DNA from: Sulfurovum sp. FS08-3
GTDB taxonomy: Bacteria > Campylobacterota > Campylobacteria > Campylobacterales > Sulfurovaceae
Assembly: GCA_000830175.1 (NCBI GenBank)
Contig: JQIS01000009.1
Coordinates: forward strand, 198,994-262,993
Reading direction: 5' to 3'
DNA length: 64,000 nucleotides
This document shows, one piece after another, positions 9,876 to 20,722 of this stretch (positions are counted from its first letter, which is position 1; each line of letters begins with the position of its first letter). Position numbers and translations under genes: made by a program. The notes beneath the pieces were generated by a model, which had not been told where the DNA came from, made no database searches, and worked only from the letters and a program-made list of their open reading frames with translations.

Positions 9876-10535
9876 ATGAAAAATATATATGGAATATATG
9901 GAGCAAGTGGATTTGGAAAAGAAATTTTGCCATTAGTCAAAGAACAGTTTGGTAGTGAATCTAAAATTGTTTTTGTAGATGACGGAGACGTTCCAAATAA
10001 ACTTTTTGGATATGATATTTTAAATTTTTCGCAGTTCATAAATCTTGAAGGTCAAAAAAAAGTAACAATAGCTATTGCAAACAGTAAGATTAGAGAGAAA
10101 CTTACTTTAAAGTGTTTTGAAAATGGTGTTGAAATTTTTGATGCAAAAGCTTCAAATGTAGTTATCCTAGAAAATGTTCATATGGGTGAAGGTTCTATCT
10201 TGTGCCCTTTTGTTACATTAACTTCTGAAATAACTATAGGAAAAAGTTTTCAAGCAAATATTTATAGTTATGTTGCTCATAATTGTGTGATTGGTGATTA
10301 TGTAACTTTTGCACCGGCTGTAAAGTGTAATGGAAATATTCATATTGACGACCATGTATATATTGGTACGGGGGTAATTATACATCAAGGTAAACCTAAT
10401 AAGCCTTTAAAAATAGGTAAAGGTGCTGTAATAGCTGCTGGTTCAGTAGTGACAAAAAGTGTGCCTGCAGGAATGACTGTATTTGGTAATCCAGCTATAG
10501 AATTTACAAAAGAAAATATAAAGAGGAGAATGTGA
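9876..10535 (+). CDS. pglD: PglD-like sugar N-acyltransferase
   Basis: 219 residues from the ATG at 9876, one base after the pglC stop; an upstream in-frame start at 9819 would lie inside pglC. The N-terminal Rossmann-like half begins YGIYGASGFGKEILPL and binds the UDP-sugar. The C-terminal half is a left-handed beta-helix with hexapeptide repeats; YVAHNCVIGDYV holds the expected catalytic His. The family N-acylates the C4 amine of UDP-2-acetamido-4-amino-2,4,6-trideoxyglucose with an acyl-CoA, normally acetyl-CoA. The next gene encodes a MaoC-type hydratase, which raises the possibility of a different acyl donor. Confidence 0.9.
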   Translation: MKNIYGIYGASGFGKEILPLVKEQFGSESKIVFVDDGDVPNKLFGYDILNFSQFINLEGQKKVTIAIANSKIREKLTLKCFENGVEIFDAKASNVVILENVHMGEGSILCPFVTLTSEITIGKSFQANIYSYVAHNCVIGDYVTFAPAVKCNGNIHIDDHVYIGTGVIIHQGKPNKPLKIGKGAVIAAGSVVTKSVPAGMTVFGNPAIEFTKENIKRRM

Positions 10536-10972
10536 TGTCTTACTCTTTAATTTTTAATCAAGTACCTATAGAAGAAATAGAAGAGGGGATGGAAGTAAGT
10601 TATAGTCAAACTATAACAGATGCAGATGTGAAAGTATTTGCAGGAATCTCTGGAGATAGAAACCCAGTGCATATGGATGACGAGTATGCCCAAAATTCAA
10701 GATTTAAAAAACGAATAGCTCATGGGATGATGTCAGCTTCCTATTTTTCAGCACTATTTGGTACAAAAATACCTGGTGAGGGATGTGTATATGTAGCTCA
10801 AAGTTTACAGTTTAAAAGACCAGTATATATTGGAGATACAGTTGTAGCAACTGTAATAGTTACAAAAGTAGATTTAGAAAAAAGAAGAGTATTTTTTAGA
10901 ACTACTTGTAAAGTAAACAGTAAAATCGTGATAGATGGGGAAGCGGAGCTTTATGTTCCAAAAGATAAATAA
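10535..10972 (+). CDS. MaoC-like (R)-specific enoyl-CoA hydratase
   Basis: 145 residues from the ATG at 10535; a GTG three bases earlier is also possible. GAGGAG at 10522-10527 serves the start, which overlaps the pglD stop. It is a single hot-dog domain; DADVKVFAGISGDRNPVHMD contains the Asp and His of the hydratase-2 motif, and RIAHGMMSASYFSALFG follows as in PhaJ-type enzymes. The family hydrates trans-2-enoyl-CoA to (R)-3-hydroxyacyl-CoA. Its placement exactly between pglD and pglE is unusual and suggests supply of an (R)-3-hydroxybutyryl group for sugar N-acylation; that is inference. Confidence 0.88.
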   Translation: MSYSLIFNQVPIEEIEEGMEVSYSQTITDADVKVFAGISGDRNPVHMDDEYAQNSRFKKRIAHGMMSASYFSALFGTKIPGEGCVYVAQSLQFKRPVYIGDTVVATVIVTKVDLEKRRVFFRTTCKVNSKIVIDGEAELYVPKDK

Positions 10973-10992
10973 GAGTTTAGGATATGAGATAG

Positions 10993-12102
<1,110 letters not shown>

Positions 12103-12130
12103 TTTTGATTTCTGCCAAAAAGGAACCAAA

Positions 12131-14599
12131 ATGAGTCTCTATGAGTTGGTAGTGGGCGTGGTGGTGTTGTTGCTTATGGCGGTGATGGTGCGGGCTTTGA
12201 GTAAGCGATTTGAGCTTCCTTTTACGGTGTTGTTGGTGGTTTGGGGTATTGTTTTGGCACAATTGGCTCTCTATTTGCCCTATCCTTTGGATCAATTTGC
12301 CCGTATTGAAATATCGCAAGATGTGATTTTGTTTATTTTTTTGCCCACGCTTATCTTTGAATCGGCGTTTAATCTCGATGCGAGAAAGTTGCGGCAAAAT
12401 TTGGTGCCGATTTTGGTTTTGGCAATACCTGGTGTCTTGCTCTCAACGGCTATTATAGGCGGATTGCTCTATTGGCTCACCCCTTTGAGTGGGATTTATG
12501 CTTTGATTTTGGGTGCATTGCTAAGCGCTACCGACCCCGTAGCGGTGATTGCTATCTTCAAACAATTGGGAGTGCCTAAGCGTTTGAGTATATTGGTAGA
12601 GGGCGAGAGCCTCTTCAATGATGCAACGGCGATAGTATTGACGCATATTTTGATAGGCGTGGCGGTGAGTGGGGGATTTGGTGTAGGAGAAGTTGCTTAT
12701 GGGGTGGTTCAATTTGTTGGAGTATTTGTCGGGGGACTTTTGGTGGGAGTTGTTATGGCACTGCTTTTTGGATGGGTTATTGGTCACATTCACAACGATG
12801 CTTTGATGGAGATACCTCTTACGATGGTACTTGCTTACGCCTCTTTTATCGTAGCTGAGACGATGCATCTAAGCGGAGTCATGGCAGTCGTAGCTGCGGG
12901 CGTGATGATGGGAGGGTGGGGACGTACCAAAATCTCTCCTGCTGTTTCACGCTATCTTAGTGAGCTTTGGGAGTATTTTGCTTTTATGGCAAATGCCTTT
13001 ATCTTTTTGATTGTAGGGTTGCTTGTCAATCTCGACGAACTGCTCAAATCGCTTGATATACTGGTGTGGGTTATTGTGGCTATGCTCATCTCTCGCTTTG
13101 TGGTGGTTTATACGCTTATACCGCTCTCCAATCGATGGAGTGGTATCGAAAAAATCGGAAGCAACTATCAGCACGTTATCTATTGGGGAGGGCTTCGGGG
13201 AGCGGTGGCTTTGGCTTTGGTGCTAAGTTTGCCTCCATCACAGTTCCAATCGCTTTTGTTGGCTTTGAGTGCAGGGGCGGTGCTTTTTACACTTATCGTT
13301 CAAGGACTTTCCATCAAAGCGTTGGTGCATCGTTTGGGGCTTGATAGACCCTCATTGGGAGAGCGTTTGGGCTATTTTGCTTCGGCATTGGATGCGACCC
13401 GTGAAGCCAAAAAAGCCATTCCTGCGTTGGAAAAATACACGCACCTCCAAAACTCCATGATTCATAAACTCAACAAAGAGTATGACTCCAAAGCCTTTTA
13501 TTGGAAGAGCGGACGCAAACGATTGGTTCATGCCGAGCTTAGTCCCAAAGAGGAGCATTCGTTGCTTTTTTTGGAGAGTTTTATTATCGAAAAAAAGAGC
13601 TACTATGCGATGTTTACACAAGGGGATTTGAGCGAACAAGATTATCGTGACCTTAGCCACTCTATCGATATACAGATGGATTACATTCATGCTTATGAGC
13701 AACTGCCCCAAGCAACCTTGCACAATCTTTTTTTGCGTCGCATGGAGCGAAACGTGTTGCATTTTTTAAATCGCTATTTTCACAACAGCAAGATATTGCA
13801 ACGCTACAGTAGGTACTATACCGCTAGAGATTACACCAAATCCTTTGCTCAATATTACGGCAGTATGAAAGTGCTTGAAGCATTGCCCCAACGAGCCAAA
13901 CGTGAAGGCATTAGCGATAAAAGTCTTGAGACAGTGATGGCTACCTATACCCAATGGCATAAGAGTGCCTTTGCGAGATTGGAGCAGACGTTTAGCGAGT
14001 TTCCTGAGTTTGTCGAGCGTATGCAAGAGCGTCGCATAAGGCGTTTGGTGCTTTTGGTAGAGCGTCGTGTGATAGAAAAACACCTCGAAAATGGGGAGGT
14101 GAGTCAAAAATTGGGCAACGATTTACTTGCAAGTATTGACCATGAGTTACGCCAACTAAGAGGATACGATACGCAGGGATTCAATATTCATATCAATGAA
14201 CTCTTAAACAAGGTAGATTTTTTCAAAGAGATGCAACCCCATGAGCTTGAAACAATCAAAACCTATCTCTCACTACGCATCATTCCGCCCCATGAGACCA
14301 TTGTCGTTCAAGGCGAAGAGGGGCATTCGATGTTTTTTATCGCACGAGGAGAGATAGAGGTGATACACACTCAAGGGGGCAAAGAGAGAGCGGTAGGAGT
14401 ACTTAAAGGGGGTGATTTTTTTGGGGAGCATTCGCTTTTGAGTCATCAAGTGCGTAACGCTACGTGCCGTACACTTACTCCTTGTGCCGTGTATGAGCTT
14501 CACTCCAAAGAGTTTTACATCATCCTCCAAACCTTTCCCAAAGTACAACAAGCCCTTGATAGTATCAATGAACAAAGAGACAAGGCGATGAATGCTTAA
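12131..14599 (+). CDS. CPA1-family Na+/H+ antiporter with C-terminal cyclic-nucleotide-type domain
   Basis: 822 residues. About 12 membrane segments fill residues 1-410. The core motif LSATDPVAVIAIF and the ion-site block EGESLFNDATAIVL (near residues 157-170, with the Asn-Asp pair) place it in the CPA1 exchangers. A long soluble helical region (about 420-690) leads to a cNMP-binding-like beta-roll (about 695-810) with GDFFGEHSLLS. Such proteins exchange cytoplasmic protons for sodium or potassium and may be gated by a nucleotide or nearby signals. It shares 8 bp with the next small gene. GC is higher than in the preceding locus. Confidence 0.9.
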   Translation: MSLYELVVGVVVLLLMAVMVRALSKRFELPFTVLLVVWGIVLAQLALYLPYPLDQFARIEISQDVILFIFLPTLIFESAFNLDARKLRQNLVPILVLAIPGVLLSTAIIGGLLYWLTPLSGIYALILGALLSATDPVAVIAIFKQLGVPKRLSILVEGESLFNDATAIVLTHILIGVAVSGGFGVGEVAYGVVQFVGVFVGGLLVGVVMALLFGWVIGHIHNDALMEIPLTMVLAYASFIVAETMHLSGVMAVVAAGVMMGGWGRTKISPAVSRYLSELWEYFAFMANAFIFLIVGLLVNLDELLKSLDILVWVIVAMLISRFVVVYTLIPLSNRWSGIEKIGSNYQHVIYWGGLRGAVALALVLSLPPSQFQSLLLALSAGAVLFTLIVQGLSIKALVHRLGLDRPSLGERLGYFASALDATREAKKAIPALEKYTHLQNSMIHKLNKEYDSKAFYWKSGRKRLVHAELSPKEEHSLLFLESFIIEKKSYYAMFTQGDLSEQDYRDLSHSIDIQMDYIHAYEQLPQATLHNLFLRRMERNVLHFLNRYFHNSKILQRYSRYYTARDYTKSFAQYYGSMKVLEALPQRAKREGISDKSLETVMATYTQWHKSAFARLEQTFSEFPEFVERMQERRIRRLVLLVERRVIEKHLENGEVSQKLGNDLLASIDHELRQLRGYDTQGFNIHINELLNKVDFFKEMQPHELETIKTYLSLRIIPPHETIVVQGEEGHSMFFIARGEIEVIHTQGGKERAVGVLKGGDFFGEHSLLSHQVRNATCRTLTPCAVYELHSKEFYIILQTFPKVQQALDSINEQRDKAMNA

Positions 14600-14945
14600 A
14601 AAATCTCCATTTGTCAATCCAAAAGAACCCAATAGATTGTGGTATAGTAGTGACTATTTTGACCTTATTGTTTGGAAAAACCAAGAGAGTAGTGTAGAGG
14701 CTTTTGGATTGTACTACGACACAAAAAAGCGTGAACGTGTTTTGACGTGGAGGAGAGGGCAGGGCTTTAGCCACGCTCAAATCGATAGCGGAGAGCAAAA
14801 TCCTACTTTCAATCGCTCTCCACTTTTGGTGCCCGATGGAGTTTTTGACAAAGCCAAAATTTTAGATAGATTCCAATACGAATCGCAAACTATCGATAGT
14901 GATATTCGAGAGTTTATTATCCAAAAGCTCACAACCTATCACTAA
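14592..14945 (+). CDS. Conserved hypothetical protein
   Basis: 117 residues, start overlapping the antiporter stop by 8 bp, so probably translated from the same message. No membrane segment or signal peptide is visible. The sequence is rich in aromatic and charged residues (RLWYSSDYFDLIVW, DTKKRERVLTWRRGQGFSH) and looks like a small compact cytoplasmic domain. I do not recognise a family. It separates the antiporter from a block of two-component genes. Confidence 0.65.
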   Translation: MLKKSPFVNPKEPNRLWYSSDYFDLIVWKNQESSVEAFGLYYDTKKRERVLTWRRGQGFSHAQIDSGEQNPTFNRSPLLVPDGVFDKAKILDRFQYESQTIDSDIREFIIQKLTTYH

Positions 14946-14975
14946 CGTTTCATTTGCAACAACACAAAACCTAAA

Positions 14976-15121
14976 CCCCCCTAATAATACTCGCCTTGCC
15001 ACTCTCTATGCAGACGACTTTATTGTTATCTTGATCGTGGAAGATGCTAATGAGGGTATTGGCCTGTTAACTTTTATTTGACAGATTTATATCTTGTATG
15101 TCTTTTTAGGTTGGGTTAGAA
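14976..15121 (+). pseudogene. Disrupted 5' end of receiver-kinase gene
   Basis: Reading 14974 onward gives NNTRLATLYADDFIVILIVE then D-A-N-E-G-I-G, which is the lead-in and first strand of a receiver domain including the acidic pair (Glu-Asp at 15040-15045). It runs into a stop at 15079-15081. The rest of the receiver ([11 protein letters not shown]) resumes in another frame at 15122, with TAG at 15107-15109 in that frame. No start codon with an SD precedes it. The gap between the two halves is about 28 codons where sister receivers here have about 22, so both an insertion and a frame change occurred. Confidence 0.6.
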
Positions 15122-16231
15122 TTGCTGGCCAGTAACGGTTTAGAGGGACTCGAAAAATTCAAACAAAACTGTTACGATATGATTATTACCGACATCAATA
15201 TGCCCCTTATGGGTGGTATTGAGATGATTGAGCGTATTCGTCAAAAAGATAAAGATGTCACTATTTTAATCGTTTCAGCCTACAGCGATACCGAATATCT
15301 CACCAACTCCATCAAAGCAGGTATTCAAGGCTACATTATCAAACCTACCTCCATGGAGCAACTCATTGAAGTGCTTGAAGCCTCCATTGATTACATCAAA
15401 GCCAAACAAACCCAAAAAGCCTATCACCTCTCTTTGCAAAATCAAGTCGATCGTGAGAGCAAAAAACGCCAAGAGACTGAAGCATTGCTTATTTCGCAAA
15501 GCAAAATGGCATCCATGGGAGAGATGATTGGCAACATCGCCCACCAATGGAGACAACCCCTTAATGAACTAGGATTGGTGATTCAATCGTGCAAAAGTGC
15601 CTTTGAACGAGGGGTACTCGATGCTCAGTTTGTTGAGAGTCGTGTAACCAAAGGGATGCTTTTGATTGAAAAAATGTCTTCGACCATAGAAAATTTTAGA
15701 AACTTCTACTCTCCCTCCAAAAACCAATCCAACTTTTCACTTATAGACTCTATCAACAAATCTCTAGCTATCTTTGAGGGTGCGTTTCGCAACAACGATA
15801 TTGAGTGTGTGTTGGAGTATGAAGAGGGGAAGGATTGGCGTTTTTATGGCTACAGCGATGAGTTTGAGCAGGTCTTTGTCAATCTCCTCTCCAATGCCAA
15901 AGATTCGCTTGTAGAACACAACAACTTTGAACGCATCATCTACATCAACCTCAAAAGCGTAAACTCCCGTATTGAAATTGAGTTGTGCGATAACGGCATA
16001 GGATTGAGCAACGAAGTCAAAAAGAGGCTTTTTGAACCCTACTATACTACCAAAGATGACACCAAAGGTACAGGCATAGGACTCTATATGTCCAAAGAGA
16101 TTGTCCATAAACACCTCAAAGGTACTATCGAAGCCTACAACAAAACCTTTGAATTAAGAGGCAAGAGTCATAACGGTGCTGCCTTTAAAATCACCTTGCC
16201 TCACGCCAAGGAGAGAGAAGATGCGTTATAA
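15122..16231 (+). CDS. Receiver-histidine kinase with truncated receiver
   Basis: 369 residues from a TTG with weak SD; the start is forced by an upstream in-frame TAG. Residues 1-95 are a receiver lacking strand 1 and its acidic pocket but keeping the phospho-Asp in MIITDINMP and the Lys in YIIKP. A coiled-coil linker leads to the kinase core: phosphoacceptor His in [15 protein letters not shown]-box [16 protein letters not shown] and [10 protein letters not shown]. The kinase half appears intact, so it could still autophosphorylate, but the receiver cannot be normal. It overlaps the next gene by 11 bp. See the 5' remnant at 14976-15121. Confidence 0.75.
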   Translation: MLASNGLEGLEKFKQNCYDMIITDINMPLMGGIEMIERIRQKDKDVTILIVSAYSDTEYLTNSIKAGIQGYIIKPTSMEQLIEVLEASIDYIKAKQTQKAYHLSLQNQVDRESKKRQETEALLISQSKMASMGEMIGNIAHQWRQPLNELGLVIQSCKSAFERGVLDAQFVESRVTKGMLLIEKMSSTIENFRNFYSPSKNQSNFSLIDSINKSLAIFEGAFRNNDIECVLEYEEGKDWRFYGYSDEFEQVFVNLLSNAKDSLVEHNNFERIIYINLKSVNSRIEIELCDNGIGLSNEVKKRLFEPYYTTKDDTKGTGIGLYMSKEIVHKHLKGTIEAYNKTFELRGKSHNGAAFKITLPHAKEREDAL

Positions 16232-17666
16232 AGAGGTACTTAAAGAGCTTACACTTTTGCTTATAGAAGACAACAGTGGGATACGTGAGGAGCTGATTTT
16301 TAATATCGGGCATTGGTTCAAAGAGGTGATTGAGGCACGCAACGGTGAGGAGGGATTGGAGAAGTTTCAAGCCCACTCCATCGATTTGATTATTACCGAT
16401 ATAAAAATGCCTCGTCTTAATGGGATTGAGATGGTAGAGCGTATTCGCCAAATCAACCACGAAGTCCCTATTATCTTCCAAACGGCTTTTAGTGAAAATG
16501 AGTTTTTGTTTCGTGCTATCAATATGAACGTACAAGGCTACATTATCAAGCCTATCAATATCAAAGATCTCGAAGAGGTGGTGCAAAACGCTATCTATAA
16601 AGTCATTCTCAATCAATGCCTCAAAGAGAAAGAGGCGGCCAAAGTAGCCTCTATCGCCAAAAGTGAATTTATCGCCAATATTTCGCACGAGATACGCACA
16701 CCCCTTAATGCCATTATAGGTTTTAGTGAGATACTTGAGAGAGTTGAGCTTTCGCACGAAGTTCGCTCCTACGTCGAGTCCATCAATCGTACAGGCAAAA
16801 CACTACTAGATATTCTTAATGATATTTTAACCATGTCCCGCATGGACTCCAACAAGCTAGAGATTGACTACAAACCCATCAATTTACAAACTCTTTTACG
16901 AGAAGTCTATGCCATGTACTATCCCAAAATTCTCAACAGTGGCATTGATTTTAAGATCCAAACCATTGGTGAGATACCCAGTTTGATTGAATTTAACGAC
17001 GTACGCCTTAAGCAAATTATCTTTAATCTTCTCTCCAATGCCATCAAATTTACCGACAAAGGGTTTATTAGAGTCACCCTAGAGTCCCAAAGAGACGATG
17101 AGAAATATATGCGACTTATTATCAGAGTCGAAGATAGCGGTAAGGGCATCAAGCCTCAAGATCAAGAGAGAATTTTTGAATCCTTTGAACAATCCAATCA
17201 AGAAGATCAATACCGCTACGGCGGTATGGGATTGGGACTTGCTATTGTCCAAAAACTTACCCGTTGGCTTGATGGGGAGATTCGTGTGGAGTCCCAAGAG
17301 CATCAAGGGAGTTGCTTCATTGTAGAGTTTGAGCGTGTAGGCTACTACCTCACAAAGGGCTTTGTAAACAGTGATGACATTATGGGTATCCTTGCCCAAA
17401 GCTACGGAACTATCTATTTGCCAGATGATGTGTGTGACACGCTTCATCAAGAGTACCGTTTCATCAAAGGCAAAGGGGATTTAAATGCCATCAAAGCTTT
17501 TGGTGTTAAGCTAAAATCAATCGCTTCACGCTATAATTTAGAACCATTAAATCACTACGCCCAAGAGATTATTGAGGCTATAGAGAGTTTTGATATAGCC
17601 AAAGTTGAGGCGTTTATGAATGAATATCCTATCAAAAGCTACAAGGAACGAGATGAGAGAGTTTAA
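16221..17666 (+). CDS. Receiver-histidine kinase
   Basis: 481 residues from the ATG at 16221, preceded by AAGGAGAGAGAAG; it overlaps the previous stop by 11 bp. The receiver (about 8-125) has the acidic pair in LLLIEDNSG, phospho-Asp in LIITDIKMP and Lys in GYIIKP. HisKA follows with [16 protein letters not shown], then HATPase with [19 protein letters not shown] and [10 protein letters not shown] helical tail of about 95 residues closes the protein. With the receiver in front, the kinase is likely controlled by an upstream phosphorelay. Middle of a five-gene signalling run. Confidence 0.88.
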   Translation: MRYKEVLKELTLLLIEDNSGIREELIFNIGHWFKEVIEARNGEEGLEKFQAHSIDLIITDIKMPRLNGIEMVERIRQINHEVPIIFQTAFSENEFLFRAINMNVQGYIIKPINIKDLEEVVQNAIYKVILNQCLKEKEAAKVASIAKSEFIANISHEIRTPLNAIIGFSEILERVELSHEVRSYVESINRTGKTLLDILNDILTMSRMDSNKLEIDYKPINLQTLLREVYAMYYPKILNSGIDFKIQTIGEIPSLIEFNDVRLKQIIFNLLSNAIKFTDKGFIRVTLESQRDDEKYMRLIIRVEDSGKGIKPQDQERIFESFEQSNQEDQYRYGGMGLGLAIVQKLTRWLDGEIRVESQEHQGSCFIVEFERVGYYLTKGFVNSDDIMGILAQSYGTIYLPDDVCDTLHQEYRFIKGKGDLNAIKAFGVKLKSIASRYNLEPLNHYAQEIIEAIESFDIAKVEAFMNEYPIKSYKERDERV

Positions 17667-18642
17667 AATATTGATTGTTGATGACAATCTTGATAATATC
17701 CGTGTCATTGCCAATATTCTAAAGGCCAACCCAAAATACAACTTCCTCTACGCCACCAATGCACAAGAGACCTTTGAGCGTACCAAAGAGTACCGCATTG
17801 ATCTTATGCTGCTTGACATTATGATGTCCCCCGTTGATGGCTACAATATCGCACGAACACTCAAAAAAGATCCCAATACCAAAGAGATTCCCATCATCTT
17901 CATCAGTGCCAAGTCCGATAACGAATCGATACTAGAGGGGTTTTTGAGCGGCGGGGTTGATTATATCTCCAAGCCTTTTAATCCTTTTGAACTCGAAGCA
18001 AGAGTGGATAATCAAATCCGTATCCGTATCGCTCAAGAGGAGAAGATGATGAGCGTACAAAGTGAAATCATTGATATTATTGCCACACTCGGAGAGGAGC
18101 AATCCATTGGCACGAGTTCCAAACACATCCAAAGAGTTACACGCTACGCTACTTTGTTGGCAAGACTTGCTAAATTGCCTCAAAAACAGATTGATGAGAT
18201 TGAACTCGCAACGCCTTTGCACGATATAGGCAAGATTGTCATTGACCAAGAGATTCTCAACAAACAAGACAAACTAAGCCTTGAAGAGTTCAACAAAATC
18301 AAAACCCATCCAGCGGTTGGTTATGAGATATTCAAAGATTCTCCTAGAGACTTGCTCCAAGCAGCCTCCATCATCGCCCATGAACACCACGAAGCCTTTG
18401 ATGGTAGCGGTTATCCTAGAGGACTTAAGGGCAACGCTATTCATATCTATGGGCGTATTGTTGCCATTGCCGATGTCTTTGATGTGCTGACAACCAAACG
18501 AGCCTACAAAGAGGCGTGGTCTTTGGAAAAAGCCAAAGAGTATATTGAGCTTGAGAGAGGCAGCAAGTTTGACCCCGACCTTGTAGAGATATTTGTAGAT
18601 CACTTTGATCAATTTGAAAAAATCTACAAAAAATATAACTAA
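17653..18642 (+). CDS. Response regulator with HD-GYP domain
   Basis: 329 residues from the ATG at 17653 (AAGGAACG upstream), 14-bp overlap with the preceding kinase. The receiver has FKILIVDDN and [12 protein letters not shown] with the phospho-Asp, and [15 protein letters not shown]. The output is HD-GYP: the HD pair in [15 protein letters not shown], then [18 protein letters not shown] with the GYP signature. Such enzymes hydrolyse cyclic di-GMP, so this gene links the kinases to second-messenger turnover. All expected metal-ligand motifs are visible, so activity is likely. Confidence 0.92.
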   Translation: MREFKILIVDDNLDNIRVIANILKANPKYNFLYATNAQETFERTKEYRIDLMLLDIMMSPVDGYNIARTLKKDPNTKEIPIIFISAKSDNESILEGFLSGGVDYISKPFNPFELEARVDNQIRIRIAQEEKMMSVQSEIIDIIATLGEEQSIGTSSKHIQRVTRYATLLARLAKLPQKQIDEIELATPLHDIGKIVIDQEILNKQDKLSLEEFNKIKTHPAVGYEIFKDSPRDLLQAASIIAHEHHEAFDGSGYPRGLKGNAIHIYGRIVAIADVFDVLTTKRAYKEAWSLEKAKEYIELERGSKFDPDLVEIFVDHFDQFEKIYKKYN

Positions 18643-18664
18643 GTATTGCGTACAAGGAGAGAGT

Positions 18665-20716
18665 GTGAAGTTTCTAACACAAGAAGATATCAAAACGTTT
18701 CTTGAAAGCAAAATGGATGCTTTAAAAAAGATTGAAGAGCAAGAGGAGTTGCTTAAAGAGTTGGAGTATATTGCCGCTAATGTCTCATCGGCAACCGATG
18801 CTAAAATTTGGCTCTACGATTCCAAAACCCAGCAATTAACTTCAAGAGTCCCTAATGAACGTATCGATACCACTATGGGTCAAAGCATTATCCTAGAGGT
18901 AGTCAAACTCAAGCTTCCTTTGCTTATCAATCGCATTAGCGACCATAAACTCTACGTTCAAGCCATTGATAACACCCTGCAAAAATCCATCAAAGATATT
19001 TTGGTCTATCCTATTTTGGATACCTCCGATGAGCTTGTGGCGGTGATTCAAGCTATTATCACCGAGGGGAATTTTTATCAATTTATCAAAGACGATTTGG
19101 AAAATCTTAGAGGTTTTACAGACTTTTTTCTCAATACCCACAGTCGCTTCAAACATCTCTCTAGCGATAAAAACTTTAGTCAAGTTGATATTGAAAAGAT
19201 TGTCTCCCTGCGTCTTAGCGAGATAAGTCAATCCAAAAAGCGTCTCGAAGAGCAAATCGCTCAAAAAGATCAATACTTTGCCGAAATAGTCCATGAGTTG
19301 CGTACACCCCTCAATGCCATTTTGGGCTTTACGGAGCTTATTCAAACTGACAATATGGAGAGTGAAAAGATTGATTATATCAACTCCATACTTAGCAGTG
19401 GCAACTCCATGCTTGAACTTATCAACGATATTCTTGACAACGCCAAAGCCCAAAGTGGGGCAATAGTGGCTGAGCGTGAAGTTTTTTCGTTGATTGATGA
19501 ACTCGAATCGTTGGTGTTGCTGTTTGCTTCACGAATGGATAAAAAAAATATCTGTTTCAACACCTACATCGACCCCCAATTGCCCAAACTTATCAAAAGT
19601 GACAAAAAAAAGATTAAGCAGATACTGAGCAATCTCGTTGGAAACTCTATTAAATTTACTCCCCACAGCGGTGCTATTAATCTCGATGTTGTGTATAATG
19701 AAAATGCTCACTCGATAGATTTTAGCGTCAAAGATACAGGTATTGGGATTGCCAAAGAGAAGCAAGAGGCGATTTTTGAAGCCTTTACACAAGAGGATCA
19801 CACCACCGCAGAAGAGTTTGGCGGTACGGGACTAGGACTCAACATCTCCAAACAATTTACTGCCGCTTTGGGTACTCAATTGTGCCTAGAAAGTCAAAAG
19901 GGAGAGGGGGCAAGATTTTATTTTAATCTAACGTGCCAAAGCAAGGATGAGATAGATCCCCATCTCAAAGCGTATGATTTTGAGAAGCTAAACACCCAAA
20001 AAGTGGCACTTCTCTTCTCTCCAAACTACGCCCAAGCATTGGGGCTACTGGAGCAATATTTTAAACGAGCCAACTTTACGAATTTCCAACGCTACGATAC
20101 CTATCACGATATTTCCAAAAATATTGATTGCATTATCTGCTCAATAGACAACGTCAATAGCCTCAACATCATTGAGATTGAACTCAATAAGGTCAAAGTT
20201 GTCGTTTATCGTAAAGAGATGCTTAGAGAACTTGATTTCAAAAGCGATGCCATTACGCTCTTTACGCTACCTATTCGCTTCAAAAAACTCTACGCAACCC
20301 TTCTTGATATTGGCGACAATCCCAACGCTCACTACGCTCAAAAGGTCGAAAAACTCGTAGCCATTGTCGATGATAATGCCATTAGTGCCAAATATCTCAA
20401 AGTAGTACTTGAAAAATACGGCGCCAAAGTGTTACTAGGACGAGACGGAAGCGATGCGATTGAACTCTACAAAAACTACAATCTTGATATGATGTTCCTT
20501 GATGAGTATATGCAGCACATGAACGGTTCAGAAGCCTTGATGGAGATGCACAAACTTAGTCTCCATGAGGGTGCTAAAGCTTTGCCTCAAATTATTGGCA
20601 TTAGTGGTATGTCCACTCCCGATGAGTTGCACAAGATGCGTACGTCTGGCTTTGGGGAGATTATGGGTAAACCCTTTTCTCCTGATACTATTGCCAAATT
20701 CTATTTTGAGAAATAG
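18665..20716 (+). CDS. GAF-like hybrid sensor histidine kinase
   Basis: 683 residues from GTG at 18665, with AAGGAGAGAG just upstream; a longer frame from 18605 overlaps the previous gene and has no SD. Residues about 30-180 look like a GAF-type sensor (AKIWLYDSKTQQLTSRVP, then VYPILD). HisKA has EIVHELRTPLNAILGF and HATPase has NLVGNSIKFTPHSG, DTGIGI and GTGLGLNIS. A degenerate receiver-like segment (about 455-560) is followed by a true receiver (about 570-680) with VAIVDDN, MMFLDEYM and MGKPFSP. No membrane segment, so a cytoplasmic sensor. Confidence 0.88.
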   Translation: MKFLTQEDIKTFLESKMDALKKIEEQEELLKELEYIAANVSSATDAKIWLYDSKTQQLTSRVPNERIDTTMGQSIILEVVKLKLPLLINRISDHKLYVQAIDNTLQKSIKDILVYPILDTSDELVAVIQAIITEGNFYQFIKDDLENLRGFTDFFLNTHSRFKHLSSDKNFSQVDIEKIVSLRLSEISQSKKRLEEQIAQKDQYFAEIVHELRTPLNAILGFTELIQTDNMESEKIDYINSILSSGNSMLELINDILDNAKAQSGAIVAEREVFSLIDELESLVLLFASRMDKKNICFNTYIDPQLPKLIKSDKKKIKQILSNLVGNSIKFTPHSGAINLDVVYNENAHSIDFSVKDTGIGIAKEKQEAIFEAFTQEDHTTAEEFGGTGLGLNISKQFTAALGTQLCLESQKGEGARFYFNLTCQSKDEIDPHLKAYDFEKLNTQKVALLFSPNYAQALGLLEQYFKRANFTNFQRYDTYHDISKNIDCIICSIDNVNSLNIIEIELNKVKVVVYRKEMLRELDFKSDAITLFTLPIRFKKLYATLLDIGDNPNAHYAQKVEKLVAIVDDNAISAKYLKVVLEKYGAKVLLGRDGSDAIELYKNYNLDMMFLDEYMQHMNGSEALMEMHKLSLHEGAKALPQIIGISGMSTPDELHKMRTSGFGEIMGKPFSPDTIAKFYFEK

Positions 20717-20722
20717 TATTTG

